Of a stretch of DNA of 64,000 nt, positions 16,677 through 24,691 are shown in pieces. A model generated the notes under the pieces. That model saw nothing but the letters and a program-made list of their open reading frames with translations. It searched no databases and was not told the DNA's origin. How positions within the stretch are numbered: the first letter of the stretch is position 1; each line of letters starts with the position of its first letter. This stretch comes from Victivallaceae bacterium (GTDB taxonomy: Bacteria; Verrucomicrobiota; Lentisphaeria; Victivallales; Victivallaceae): the NCBI GenBank assembly GCA_016292515.1, contig JAEDIJ010000006.1, positions 1 to 64,000 of the forward strand, read 5' to 3'. The translations under genes were made by a program, and so were the position numbers.

Positions 16677-18056
16677 TTACAGCGTCGCGGCGATGACCGC
16701 CTGACCGTGCCGCTTGAATGTCTCATCCGGCACGTGAATGGCGACTTTCAACTCCGGGAATTGCTCGCCGAGGAGTTTCTGCGCCGTCTCGACGATGATC
16801 GTGCCGCCGTTGCCGGAGGAAACACGACCGAGAAGGAGCAGATTTTCCAAGGCGTAGAAATCCGCGTAATGGGCGATCGCGTAGCCGAGGTAAACGCCGA
16901 TCGTGCGGTAGATCGCCGCGGCGCGCGGATCGTTTTCCGCCATCGCTTTCTGCACCATTTTGAGTTGCTCCGGCAACGGCATTTTGCCGAAGTCGAACCC
17001 TGCCGCGGGGGCAAGTCTGCCGACCGCCTGCTGTGAGAGGAAAAGCGCACCGACGCCGGCGTCGCCCGACCACTCGTCGCAGGGGGCGTCGTTTTCACGG
17101 TAGTCGATCGGCGCGAACGCGAGTTCATTGAGGTAATCGGTCAGACTTCCATCGGGCGTGACGTAGCCGACCGCTTCGCTCGTGCCCATCGCCAGACCGA
17201 TGAGAGAGTTGCGTTTGAGGCTGATCGCTCCGGCGAGCGCGGTGACTTCGCCGTCGTTGAGGACGACAAAGGGGACGCCGGGGAATTCCTTGGCGATCTC
17301 CAAAAAGATCGGACGCACTTTGGTCGCGAAATCTTTTTCGGGGATGCCGCGGAAAAGCGACGCGATGCGCGGCTGATTGTCCACGTAGACACCGGCGGCA
17401 CTGCCGCCGATGGCATCGACGCGCGGCAACTTGGCGGCGGCGCGGCGCAGAGAATCAAGAATGCCGTCGTAATGGTATTGGATGTCGCTCTGGAAATAGG
17501 GATCCCAGACGACTTCCTCGCTGTGGACGGTTTTGCCGTCCTGGACGGCGGCGCATTTGCGGTCGGAACCGCCGAGGTCGAAACCGATGCGGCATCCGTC
17601 GAAGTGACCGCCGAGTTTCACGGTGATCGCTTTCCCTGCGGGGGCGGCGTCGAAACTGCCCGTGACGATCTCGAACGTCCTGTCGTAGATGCGTTCGCCC
17701 ATCACCTGATAGTCAAAGGCGCGTGCGCCGTCGGGGCTGTAAATCTTGGCGATCTCCGCCGCCGTCGCGGGGGCACCGTAGATACCGACGCGATAGCCGC
17801 CGAAACTCCAAAGCATCATCTTGACGATGCGCTCGATGTAACGCACGTTGAGCGCGGTGTTTTCCGCCGTTTCCGCGAGGATCGCGGTATCGAAACGCGA
17901 GATGGCGCCGTTGACGCGTTCCAGCGTCAAGGCGACGCGCTGACGGTTTTTGTCGGCGTCGGCGAGTTTGCGGTATTCGCGGTTCCAGAGCACGGCGGGG
18001 ACGAAGCCCTTGTCCAACTCCGGAGCGACATAATTTTTTAACTGGATCACAGCCAT
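16677..18056 (-). CDS. ROK-like sugar kinase family protein
   Basis: This 459-residue protein contains an actin/hexokinase-type fold: the phosphate-1 loop IGFDLGGSDRKCAAVQDG (about 165-182), AIGGSAAGVYV, VVLNDGEVTALAGA (catalytic Asp region) and LIGLAMGTSEAVGY (phosphate-2). An additional ~150-residue N-terminal domain is not part of the standard ROK layout. The classical ROK zinc motif (CGxxGCxE) is not apparent. The gene follows nagB by 10 bases, so a role in amino-sugar metabolism (for example GlcNAc or glucosamine phosphorylation) is a reasonable inference. No nagA deacetylase is present here. Confidence 0.75.
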   Translation of the reverse strand: MAVIQLKNYVAPELDKGFVPAVLWNREYRKLADADKNRQRVALTLERVNGAISRFDTAILAETAENTALNVRYIERIVKMMLWSFGGYRVGIYGAPATAAEIAKIYSPDGARAFDYQVMGERIYDRTFEIVTGSFDAAPAGKAITVKLGGHFDGCRIGFDLGGSDRKCAAVQDGKTVHSEEVVWDPYFQSDIQYHYDGILDSLRRAAAKLPRVDAIGGSAAGVYVDNQPRIASLFRGIPEKDFATKVRPIFLEIAKEFPGVPFVVLNDGEVTALAGAISLKRNSLIGLAMGTSEAVGYVTPDGSLTDYLNELAFAPIDYRENDAPCDEWSGDAGVGALFLSQQAVGRLAPAAGFDFGKMPLPEQLKMVQKAMAENDPRAAAIYRTIGVYLGYAIAHYADFYALENLLLLGRVSSGNGGTIIVETAQKLLGEQFPELKVAIHVPDETFKRHGQAVIAATL

Positions 18057-18066
18057 TTTTCCGCCC

Positions 18067-18852
18067 TTAACGATAGTTTTCCCATTTGCGGTCGTGGGCG
18101 AAAACCCAGTCGTAATACTCCCGCATCGTCAATTCGGCGGCGGCTTCCTCGTCGAGAATGACGATCGCGTGCTGATGCAGTTGCAGCGCGCTCGCCGTCA
18201 CCATCGACGAAACAGGACCCTCGATCGCCTTGGCGGCGATGGCGGCCTTGCTCTTGCCGGTGATCAGCAGCAACGCCTGTTTGGCGTCGAGAATGGTGCC
18301 GACGCCCATCGTGAACGCGCTCATCGGCATCGATTCGGGAGGATTGAAATAGATCGAATTCTGCCGCCACGTTTCCGGGGTCAACGCCTTGTCACGGGTG
18401 CGCGAGGCGAAGGAGGAAAGCGGTTCGTTGAAACCGATATGACCGTCGCGGCCGATGCCGAGCAATTGCAGATCGACGCCGCCCGCCGCCTTGATCGCTT
18501 TTTCATAACGCTCGCCCTCGGCGGCGTAATCCTTGGCGAGACCGTCGGGCAGATTGGTTTTCGCCTTGTCGATGTTGATGTGATCGAAAAGGTGATGATT
18601 CATATAGTAACGGTAACTGTTGGGATCATCGGGGCCGAGCCCGATGTACTCGTCGAGGTTGAAACTGGTGACTTGGGAAAAATCGACTTCTCCCGCCTGA
18701 TACATTTTGACGAGGTCGGCGTAGACCGCCTCCATCGTGGCGCCGGTGGCGAGGCCGAGGTTGCACGCGGGTTTCGCCTTGACGAGATCGGCGATCAGCT
18801 GCGCGGTGAGTTTGACCGCATCCGCGGTCGTCGGACGAACGATGACTTCCAT
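18067..18852 (-). CDS. nagB: Glucosamine-6-phosphate deaminase
   Basis: This 261-residue enzyme converts glucosamine-6-phosphate to fructose-6-phosphate and ammonia. NagB features are LGLATGATMEAVYADLV near the N-terminus (phosphate loop), SFNLDEYIGL (catalytic Asp), LLGIGRDGHIGFNEP (catalytic His in DGHIGFNEP) and TMGVGTILDAKQALLLITG. The ATG at 18852 follows GGAGG at 8 bases; an upstream in-frame ATG (18867) sits on that site. It is the first gene of an operon with the ROK-like gene, driven by a near-consensus promoter at 18895-18923. It feeds amino sugars, for example from mucin or peptidoglycan, into glycolysis. Confidence 0.95.
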   Translation of the reverse strand: MEVIVRPTTADAVKLTAQLIADLVKAKPACNLGLATGATMEAVYADLVKMYQAGEVDFSQVTSFNLDEYIGLGPDDPNSYRYYMNHHLFDHINIDKAKTNLPDGLAKDYAAEGERYEKAIKAAGGVDLQLLGIGRDGHIGFNEPLSSFASRTRDKALTPETWRQNSIYFNPPESMPMSAFTMGVGTILDAKQALLLITGKSKAAIAAKAIEGPVSSMVTASALQLHQHAIVILDEEAAAELTMREYYDWVFAHDRKWENYR

Positions 18853-18894
18853 AATAAAATCCTCCAAATAAGGGTTGTCGATTGCTTTTGCTTA

Positions 18895-18923
18895 AAAATA
18901 ATTCACTTCGGATGCGTTGTCAA
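18895..18923 (-). promoter_or_regulatory. Promoter for the nagB operon
   Basis: On the minus strand TTGACA (18918-18923), a 17-base spacer and TATTTT (18895-18900). A second TTGACA-like copy lies 13-14 bases upstream (18931-18936). Confidence 0.8.
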
Positions 18924-18968
18924 TCGGATTTGTCAAAATCGGCAAATCATTTGCCGAAATATCCATGA

Positions 18969-19259
18969 TTAAAGGATCATTTTTACGCCGGGGACGGCGG
19001 CGAGTTCCCGGCTGATTGCGTTGAGCGTGATGCGGTCGGGCATCATCATTTTGGCGCAAAGTGCCTGATATTTTCCCTGCTTGGATGTTTCCTTGCGTTC
19101 GATTTCGGGATTTTCGCCGAAGCGGAGAAAGACGCCTTTGAGATCGGCAACGGTCTCTTCCAACTGATCGGCCATCGCAATGATGCGGAATTCCCATTGT
19201 GCCGGAAATTTGATCTCCTGCTTGGGAGCGGGCGCGGGTTTGAAAGGGACGTTCATCAT
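18969..19259 (-). CDS. DUF493 (YbeD-like) protein
   Basis: This 96-residue protein has the YbeD pattern: KFPAQWEFRII, then SKQGKYQALC and the ending VPGVKMIL. The family adopts a ferredoxin-like fold and its function is unsettled; in E. coli ybeD sits beside lipoate genes. Here its ATG overlaps the stop of the cysteine desulfurase gene (ATGA), so it is translationally coupled to sulfur mobilisation, a context that would fit a role near Fe-S or lipoate metabolism. That link is inference. Confidence 0.8.
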   Translation of the reverse strand: MMNVPFKPAPAPKQEIKFPAQWEFRIIAMADQLEETVADLKGVFLRFGENPEIERKETSKQGKYQALCAKMMMPDRITLNAISRELAAVPGVKMIL

Positions 19260-20440
19260 TTCCCCCAGTACGGCGAAATTTCGCGCAACCGCGCGATGAT
19301 CGGCACGAGTTTTTCGGCGGTGAAATCGAGTTCGGCTTGCGTGTTGTACTTGGAAAGGCTGAAACGGATCGTGCCGTGCGCGGCGTTGTAGGGGATATTC
19401 ATCGCCCGCATCACGTGCGACGGTTCAAGACTTCCCGTCGTGCAGGCGGAACCGCTCGAAGCGCAGATGCCGAATTGATCGAGCAGCATTAAAATCGATT
19501 CCCCCTCGATGTCCTCGAAACTCACCGATGCCGTGTTGGGCAGACGGTGCTCCAAGTCGCCGTTGATGCGGATCTTGGGGATCGACGCTTTGAGTTTGGC
19601 TTCAAACGCATCGCGGAGCGAAGCGAGATAGCGGATCTCGTCGGGGAGGGCGGCTTTTGCCATTTGGCAGGCTTTGCCGAGAGCAATGATCGAAGCGACG
19701 TTTTCGGTGCCGCCGCGACGCATCTTTTCCTGATGACCGCCGAGGATGAGCGGCGTAAAGGGAATTCCCCGCCGCGCAAAGAGAACTCCGACGCCTTTGG
19801 GGGCGTGGAGTTTGTGTCCCGATATCGAGAGGAAATCAAATTGATCGCGGTCGACGTCGATCTCGATCTTACCCGCCGCCTGTACCGCGTCGGTATGGAA
19901 ATAAGCACCGGCTTCGTGCGCGAGACGGCAGAGTTCGGCGACCGGAAAGATCGTGCCGGTCTCGTTGTTGGCGTACATCATCGAAACGACCGCGGTATTG
20001 CCGTCGAGCGCGGCGCGGAAATCATCCATTTTAAGCCGCCCCTGTCCGTCGACGCCGATTTTGACGATCTCGTAATTCTGCCGGGCGAGTTCATCGAGAT
20101 AGTGGTTGATGCCGGGATGCTCCACCGCCGAAGTGATGATTTTCGTTTTGCCGCACGCGGCGCGGACGGCGCATTGAAGCGCGGTGTTGTCGCTCTCGGT
20201 GCCGCAACTGGTGAAAACGATCTCGGTGGCGTTGCCGTCCTTATTGCGGTATTTTGCCCCGATGAGGTCGGCGACGGCGCAACGGGCTTTTTCGATTTCG
20301 GAAGCGACGCTGCCGCCGAAGCGGTGAATGCTCGACGGATTGCCGTAACGCTCGCAGAAATAGGGACGCATCGCTTCAAAAACTTCCGGCGCGACCCGGG
20401 TGGTCGCGTTGTTGTCCAGATAGATCGTATCATTTGGCAT
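19256..20440 (-). CDS. Cysteine desulfurase (NifS/IscS type)
   Basis: This 394-residue class V PLP enzyme releases sulfur from cysteine for Fe-S clusters and thio-modifications. Visible motifs are IYLDNNATTRVAPEVFEAM, CGTESDN, SAVEHPGI, ISGHKLHAPKGVGVLF (PLP Lys) and ICASSGSACTTGSLEPS (the catalytic Cys loop). Start codons at 20506 and 20476 lie within or before the predicted promoter, so the ATG at 20440 (MPNDTIYLDNN) behind GGAG is chosen. It is followed by the coupled DUF493 gene. No iscU or iscR is near. Confidence 0.92.
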   Translation of the reverse strand: MPNDTIYLDNNATTRVAPEVFEAMRPYFCERYGNPSSIHRFGGSVASEIEKARCAVADLIGAKYRNKDGNATEIVFTSCGTESDNTALQCAVRAACGKTKIITSAVEHPGINHYLDELARQNYEIVKIGVDGQGRLKMDDFRAALDGNTAVVSMMYANNETGTIFPVAELCRLAHEAGAYFHTDAVQAAGKIEIDVDRDQFDFLSISGHKLHAPKGVGVLFARRGIPFTPLILGGHQEKMRRGGTENVASIIALGKACQMAKAALPDEIRYLASLRDAFEAKLKASIPKIRINGDLEHRLPNTASVSFEDIEGESILMLLDQFGICASSGSACTTGSLEPSHVMRAMNIPYNAAHGTIRFSLSKYNTQAELDFTAEKLVPIIARLREISPYWGK

Positions 20441-20476
20441 TTTTGCTGAATCTCCGCTTTTGCAGTTGTCATTCAT

Positions 20477-20506
20477 AAAATAAATCATCTTTTTTGCAAA
20501 AGTCAA
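20477..20506 (-). promoter_or_regulatory. Promoter for the cysteine desulfurase operon
   Basis: On the minus strand TTGACT (20501-20506), an 18-base spacer and TATTTT (20477-20482). The transcript would begin near 20470. Confidence 0.7.
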
Positions 20507-20517
20507 CCCTTTTTCGG

Positions 20518-20546
20518 TTGATAAATCGCGGGAAAACGGTTATTTT
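20518..20546 (+). promoter_or_regulatory. Divergent promoter for the second NifS-like gene
   Basis: TTGATA (20518-20523), a 17-base spacer and TATTTT (20541-20546). It is back to back with the desulfurase promoter, 11 bases between the -35 boxes. Confidence 0.7.
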
Positions 20547-20590
20547 ACGCAAGATGACGGAAAATCGCGTCATTTAAGGAAAGAACGGGG

Positions 20591-21676
20591 ATGATTTATT
20601 TCGATCACGCAGCCGGAATGATGCCGCCGGAAGGGCTTTATCTGCGCTACTTCGATCTGGTGCGGGAATTCGGCACCAACAGCGAGGCGGGGCATCTGCT
20701 CGGCAGGCGCGCGCGTCAAGCTTTGGAGCATAGCGGCGAACGCGTCGTGCAGATGCTCGGCTTGAACGCCCGCTTCGGCGTGCTCTGGTTCGGCGGTGCG
20801 GCGGAGGCGTTTCAGTTTGTCGCATCGACGCCGCTGGTCAAAAACCGCCGCGTCGTTTCCTCGTATTTGGAGCATCCCGCCTTGCGCGCCGCGCTTTCCG
20901 GTTCGGCGGAAAGCGTTTCGCTTCTGAAATGCGACGCGCAGGGCGCGTTGATCCTGCCGGAAACGCCCGTCAAAGCGTCGCTGGTCGCCATTCATCAGTT
21001 GCAGAGCGAACTTGGCACGATGCCGGATTTTTCCGCGCTCCGCGCCGCGTTTCCCGATGCCGTGATCGCCGCCGACACGATCCAATCGGTCGGCAAAATG
21101 GCGTTGCCGCAGGAAGCGTCAATCGTTTTTTGCAGCGGGGGCAAGCTCGGTTCTCCCGCCGGCGGCGCGGCGTTGATCTACGACCGGGAGCATCCGGCAT
21201 TGCGCGACTTCGAGGCGTTGCGTGCTGCGTGGCGCAAGGAGCGTTATATGATCGACAAACTTTACGCTCCCGAACTTTTTATGATCGAAACGGCATTGGA
21301 GTTGAAATTGAAACAGCAGAAACTGGAAAAATTTCAGCTTGATCCGTTGAACCGTTTTTTGCGTGAAAGTTGCGCCGCGCTCGGCGCGGTGGCGACGATC
21401 CCGGCGGAAAAAGCGCATGATTCCATTTTGCATCTGCACTTCCCCGGCAAACAGGGGGCGATCCTGGTGCGGATGCTTTCCGACGCCGATATCATGGCTT
21501 CGGCGGGGAGCGCGTGCGCTTCCGAGAGCGATCAGCCCAGTCCGGCGATGCTCGCGCTCGGATTTTCCCGCGAGGAAGCATACAGCGGTTTGCGTTTGAG
21601 TTTTTCGCTTGCCAACAAAATGAATGAAGCGGAGCGTTTCGTCACGGCATTGGGTGAAGTGCTCCGCCGTTATTAA
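20591..21676 (+). CDS. Divergent NifS-like class V aminotransferase
   Basis: This 361-residue relative of the 19256-20440 enzyme keeps MIYFDHAAGMMPPEG at the start, an Asp in AVIAADTIQSVGKM, a PLP Lys in FCSGGKLGSPAGGAALIY and the catalytic Cys loop MASAGSACASESDQPS. The usual H of the SGHK motif is G here, and the THP/ASEHNS-type region is poorly kept. It could be a specialised cysteine desulfurase or a decayed paralog. It precedes rseP by 19 bases and is likely co-transcribed with rseP and ispG, whose product needs a 4Fe-4S cluster, a suggestive pairing. Confidence 0.8.
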   Translation: MIYFDHAAGMMPPEGLYLRYFDLVREFGTNSEAGHLLGRRARQALEHSGERVVQMLGLNARFGVLWFGGAAEAFQFVASTPLVKNRRVVSSYLEHPALRAALSGSAESVSLLKCDAQGALILPETPVKASLVAIHQLQSELGTMPDFSALRAAFPDAVIAADTIQSVGKMALPQEASIVFCSGGKLGSPAGGAALIYDREHPALRDFEALRAAWRKERYMIDKLYAPELFMIETALELKLKQQKLEKFQLDPLNRFLRESCAALGAVATIPAEKAHDSILHLHFPGKQGAILVRMLSDADIMASAGSACASESDQPSPAMLALGFSREEAYSGLRLSFSLANKMNEAERFVTALGEVLRRY

Positions 21677-21695
21677 AAGAAAGGTTTTTACTGCG

Positions 21696-23315
21696 ATGTC
21701 CTCATTTTACGATCTCCTGCTCAACATCGGAGCCATTCTCTTCGTGATTTTTTCTCTCGGGTTCTGTATTTTTATTCACGAATTCGGTCACTTCGTCGCG
21801 GCGAAGTGGCGCGGACTGCACGTCGATGCTTTTTCTCTCGGATTCCGTCCTTTCTGGCGGAAAACTTTTCGCGGCGTCGAGTACCGGCTCGGATATCTGC
21901 CTTTCGGCGGCTACTGCGAGATCCCTCAGATCGACGCGACGGGCGATGTGCCCAAAGCGGCGGACGGTCGCGAACTGCCGCGCGCCAAGGCATTTGACCG
22001 CATCGTCACGGCATTGGCGGGTCCCGGATTCAATCTGCTTTCCGGCTTGCTGATCGCCGTCGTCGTCTGGGTGGTCGGGATCCCGCAGACCTCGCCCAAA
22101 ATGCGCGAGATGACCGTGCGTGTGATCGACCCGACCGGGCCCGAATACGCCGCCGGATTGCGGGTCAACGACCGCATCGTCGAAGTGAACGGCAAAAAAT
22201 TTCAGTACACTTGGAAAGAATTTCTGGAAGAAAATTTCTACGCCGTCGATCAGATGGAATTGACCGTCCTCCGCAATGGCGAAAGGCATAAGATCGTTTA
22301 CCGTCCGCGTCCCAATTCCCGCTTGGAAAACATCGCGGCGCCGAGTTTCGCCGTCGTCATCCCGATCGAACTTGTGCCGGAGCGCGGCGGCATCGCCGAA
22401 AAAGCGGGCATTCGCGCCGGCGATATCGTGATCTCCGTCGACGGCAGGGATATCCGCGACTTCACCGATTTTCAACTGGCGTTGAACCGGGCGGACGGCA
22501 GAGCGGCGGAGATCCTCGTGCGCCGCGGCGATGCGGAGAAAAAAATCACCGTCTCGCCGAAGCGGCTTTCACAAGAGGGCAGGGCGATGCTGATGATCTT
22601 AATGTCGGAAACGGGGAACGGTGCTGAAGTCCAACCTGCCGACCCCGACGGTGCCGCCGCCCGTGCCGGGATCCCCTCCGGCGCGACGCTGTTGCGCATC
22701 GGCGGCAAAAAAATCACGACTTGCGCCGACGTTTCCGCGGCGTTGGCGGACAATCGCGGGACGCCCGTCGAGATCACCTGGCAGGACGGCACCGGCATCG
22801 TTTCCGCCAGCGTGACCCCGGAATACCTCTATTCCTGCGGCATCGATGTCCAGATGATGTCGATCGACCATCCGACGCCGTGGGCGCAACTTGTCGGTAC
22901 CTGTCAGATGAGCTGGCGCAGTCTCCGCGGCATCGCCGTCGGCATCGGGCATAAACTCGGCTGGACGGAAAAGCAAAGTTCTCTCAAAGTCGGTCATATG
23001 TCGGGACCGCTCGGCATCGGAATGGTCTTGTACGACTCGGTGCGTCACGGCTCGATCGCATTCGCGCTTTACTTCGTCGTCGTGATCTCGTTCGCGCTGG
23101 CGATCTTCAATCTGCTGCCGCTTCCGGTACTCGACGGCGGGCATATCTTTTTCGGCGTGATCGAAGCGGTTTTCCGCCGTCCGCTGCCGACGTGCGTCAT
23201 CCGTTATATGTCCTACATATTTATGATTTTATTGCTCGCGCTGATGCTCTTTGTGACTTTTGCCGACGGCAAACGTTTTTATCATAAATATATTCCCGTG
23301 GAGAGCAAAAAATGA
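21696..23315 (+). CDS. rseP: RIP site-2 metalloprotease RseP
   Basis: This 539-residue membrane protease has the zinc motif IHEFGHFVAAK near residue 27, then GYLPFGGYCEIP. Two central PDZ domains follow (AAGLRVNDRIVEVNGK; AGIRAGDIVISVDGRD, with a third PDZ-like segment ARAGIPSGATLLRIGGK), and the C-terminal LLPLPVLDGGHIFF carries the third zinc ligand region. It cuts transmembrane anchors in envelope-stress signalling and may clear signal peptides. The ATG at 21696 is preferred; a longer start at 21624 lies inside the upstream gene. It overlaps ispG by 4 bases. The third PDZ-like repeat makes it longer than E. coli RseP (about 450). Confidence 0.93.
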   Translation: MSSFYDLLLNIGAILFVIFSLGFCIFIHEFGHFVAAKWRGLHVDAFSLGFRPFWRKTFRGVEYRLGYLPFGGYCEIPQIDATGDVPKAADGRELPRAKAFDRIVTALAGPGFNLLSGLLIAVVVWVVGIPQTSPKMREMTVRVIDPTGPEYAAGLRVNDRIVEVNGKKFQYTWKEFLEENFYAVDQMELTVLRNGERHKIVYRPRPNSRLENIAAPSFAVVIPIELVPERGGIAEKAGIRAGDIVISVDGRDIRDFTDFQLALNRADGRAAEILVRRGDAEKKITVSPKRLSQEGRAMLMILMSETGNGAEVQPADPDGAAARAGIPSGATLLRIGGKKITTCADVSAALADNRGTPVEITWQDGTGIVSASVTPEYLYSCGIDVQMMSIDHPTPWAQLVGTCQMSWRSLRGIAVGIGHKLGWTEKQSSLKVGHMSGPLGIGMVLYDSVRHGSIAFALYFVVVISFALAIFNLLPLPVLDGGHIFFGVIEAVFRRPLPTCVIRYMSYIFMILLLALMLFVTFADGKRFYHKYIPVESKK

Positions 23316-24403
23316 AGCGGCGTCAAACCCGGCAGATTTATTTGGGCAAAGTCGGCATCGGTTCCGATTTTCCCGTTTCGGTACAATCGATGGCGACCGT
23401 CCCGGTCGCGGAAACCGACCGTCTGATCGCGCAGGTCGAAAGACTTGCCGCGCGCGGATGCGATATCGTGAGGATCGCGCTCGACTCGGTCGAAGAAGCT
23501 CCGCTTTTTGCGGAAGTCTGCCGCGCCTCGCGCGTCCCCGTCGTCGCCGATATCCAGTTCTGCGCCGCCGCCGCCGCCGCCGCGATCCGCGCCGGAGCGG
23601 CGGGCGTGCGCGTCAACCCCGGACTTTTTCACGACGACGCCGAGTTGGAAGCGATGGCGCGTCTCGCTGTCGACAAGGGCGTCGCCGTCCGCGTCGGCGC
23701 CAATTCCGGCAGTATCGGCAAAGCCGCGGTCGAAAAGAAAATGGCAAACGGCATTTCTTTTACCGATGCGCTCGGCTCCGCTCTGGTCGAGGGAGCGTTG
23801 CGCCAGTGTGAGAAACTGGAATCTTTCGGCTTGTCCGCGATCAAAGTCGCCGTCAAGGCGAGCGACGTCGGCGTGACACTTGCCGCATACCGCGAATTTG
23901 CCGCGCGCACCGATTATCCGCTTCACGTCGGCGTGACGGAAGCCGGTACGCCCGCGATGGGGATCATCAAATCCAGCGTCGGCATCGGAACTTTGCTCAA
24001 CGAAGGCATCGGCGATACGATCCGCGTCAGTCTGACCGCGCCGCCGGAGGAGGAAGTGACCGCCGCGATCCGCATTCTCGAAGCGTGCGGTCTGCGGGAG
24101 TCCTCCCCCGAGATCGTCAGTTGTCCCACTTGCGGGCGTACCGAAGTCAATCTTTTTTCTCTCGCGCAAAAAGTCGAAGCGATGATCGACGAGATCAAAG
24201 CCTCCGGCAAAAAGATCGCCGTCAAAAAAATCGCCGTGATGGGATGTCCCGTCAACGGCCCCGGCGAAGCCCGCGAAGCCGATTTCGGCATCGCCGGCAG
24301 CCGCAACGGCAGCGTCCTCTTTTTTTCACACGGCAAAACGATCGGCGTTTTCAACGAAGACGAAGCCTTGCGCCAATTGCGCGCCGCGATCGAAACAAAA
24401 TGA
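23312..24403 (+). CDS. ispG: 4-hydroxy-3-methylbut-2-enyl-diphosphate synthase
   Basis: This 363-residue enzyme of the MEP isoprenoid pathway converts MEcPP to HMBPP using a 4Fe-4S cluster. The N-terminal TIM barrel has GSDFPVSVQSMATVPV, VVADIQFCAAAAAA and LHVGVTEAGTPAMGIIKSSV. The C-terminal cluster domain supplies Cys in SCPTCGRTEVN and in GCPVNGPGEAREADFG, plus GIAGSRNGSVLFFSHGK. It overlaps the rseP stop (ATGA), so translation is coupled. It is the last gene of the NifS-like/rseP/ispG run. Confidence 0.95.
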   Translation: MKRRQTRQIYLGKVGIGSDFPVSVQSMATVPVAETDRLIAQVERLAARGCDIVRIALDSVEEAPLFAEVCRASRVPVVADIQFCAAAAAAAIRAGAAGVRVNPGLFHDDAELEAMARLAVDKGVAVRVGANSGSIGKAAVEKKMANGISFTDALGSALVEGALRQCEKLESFGLSAIKVAVKASDVGVTLAAYREFAARTDYPLHVGVTEAGTPAMGIIKSSVGIGTLLNEGIGDTIRVSLTAPPEEEVTAAIRILEACGLRESSPEIVSCPTCGRTEVNLFSLAQKVEAMIDEIKASGKKIAVKKIAVMGCPVNGPGEAREADFGIAGSRNGSVLFFSHGKTIGVFNEDEALRQLRAAIETK

Positions 24404-24451
24404 CGCAATGGGAGCACGAGAGGCTGGTTCGCCTCCGCCAAGACTATGCCG

Positions 24452-24510
24452 CGCCCGATTGCCCGATGGGCGAGGCTCTCACGCTGATGTTTGTCTCGCC
24501 CTGCCGGGCG
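24452..24510 (-). repeat. REP-like intergenic repeat, copy 3
   Basis: Read on the minus strand it contains ATTTCGCCCGGCAGGGCGAG, ACAAACATCAGCGTG and CGCCCATCGGGCAATCGGGC, aligning along about 60 bases with 7606-7668. It sits in the gap after ispG. Confidence 0.7.
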
Positions 24511-24533
24511 AAATAAAGGCGGAAACGGACGAT

Positions 24534-24585
24534 AACGGACCAAAAGGTCCGTTAATGTCGGTTTTGTCCGTAAATGTCCGTAGAG
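24534..24585. repeat. Hairpin and short GTCCGTAAT-type tandem repeats after ispG
   Basis: AACGGACC pairs with GGTCCGTT (24534-24553), followed by imperfect repeats of TGTCCGTAAATG. There is no T-run. The function is unknown; similar low-complexity strings fill other gaps. Confidence 0.55.
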
Positions 24586-24637
24586 GATGACAACGCAGTT
24601 GCACTGCTCCCCGACCGGAATGTCGAAATATCAATAA

Positions 24638-24678
24638 AAAAAAGGCGTTGCCCAACTTGACAACAACCCTTTTTTTTC
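24638..24678. terminator. Probable bidirectional terminator between ispG and the symporter
   Basis: An A-run then GGCGTTG, and CAACAACC followed by eight or more T. The stem is imperfect but flanked by A and T tracts, and two genes converge on it. Confidence 0.6.
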
Positions 24679-24691
24679 TGTTTTTTCTTTT

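Noticed and set aside
24400..24516. Short plus-strand frame after ispG
   Set aside because: It is explained by the REP-like repeat and has no ribosome site.
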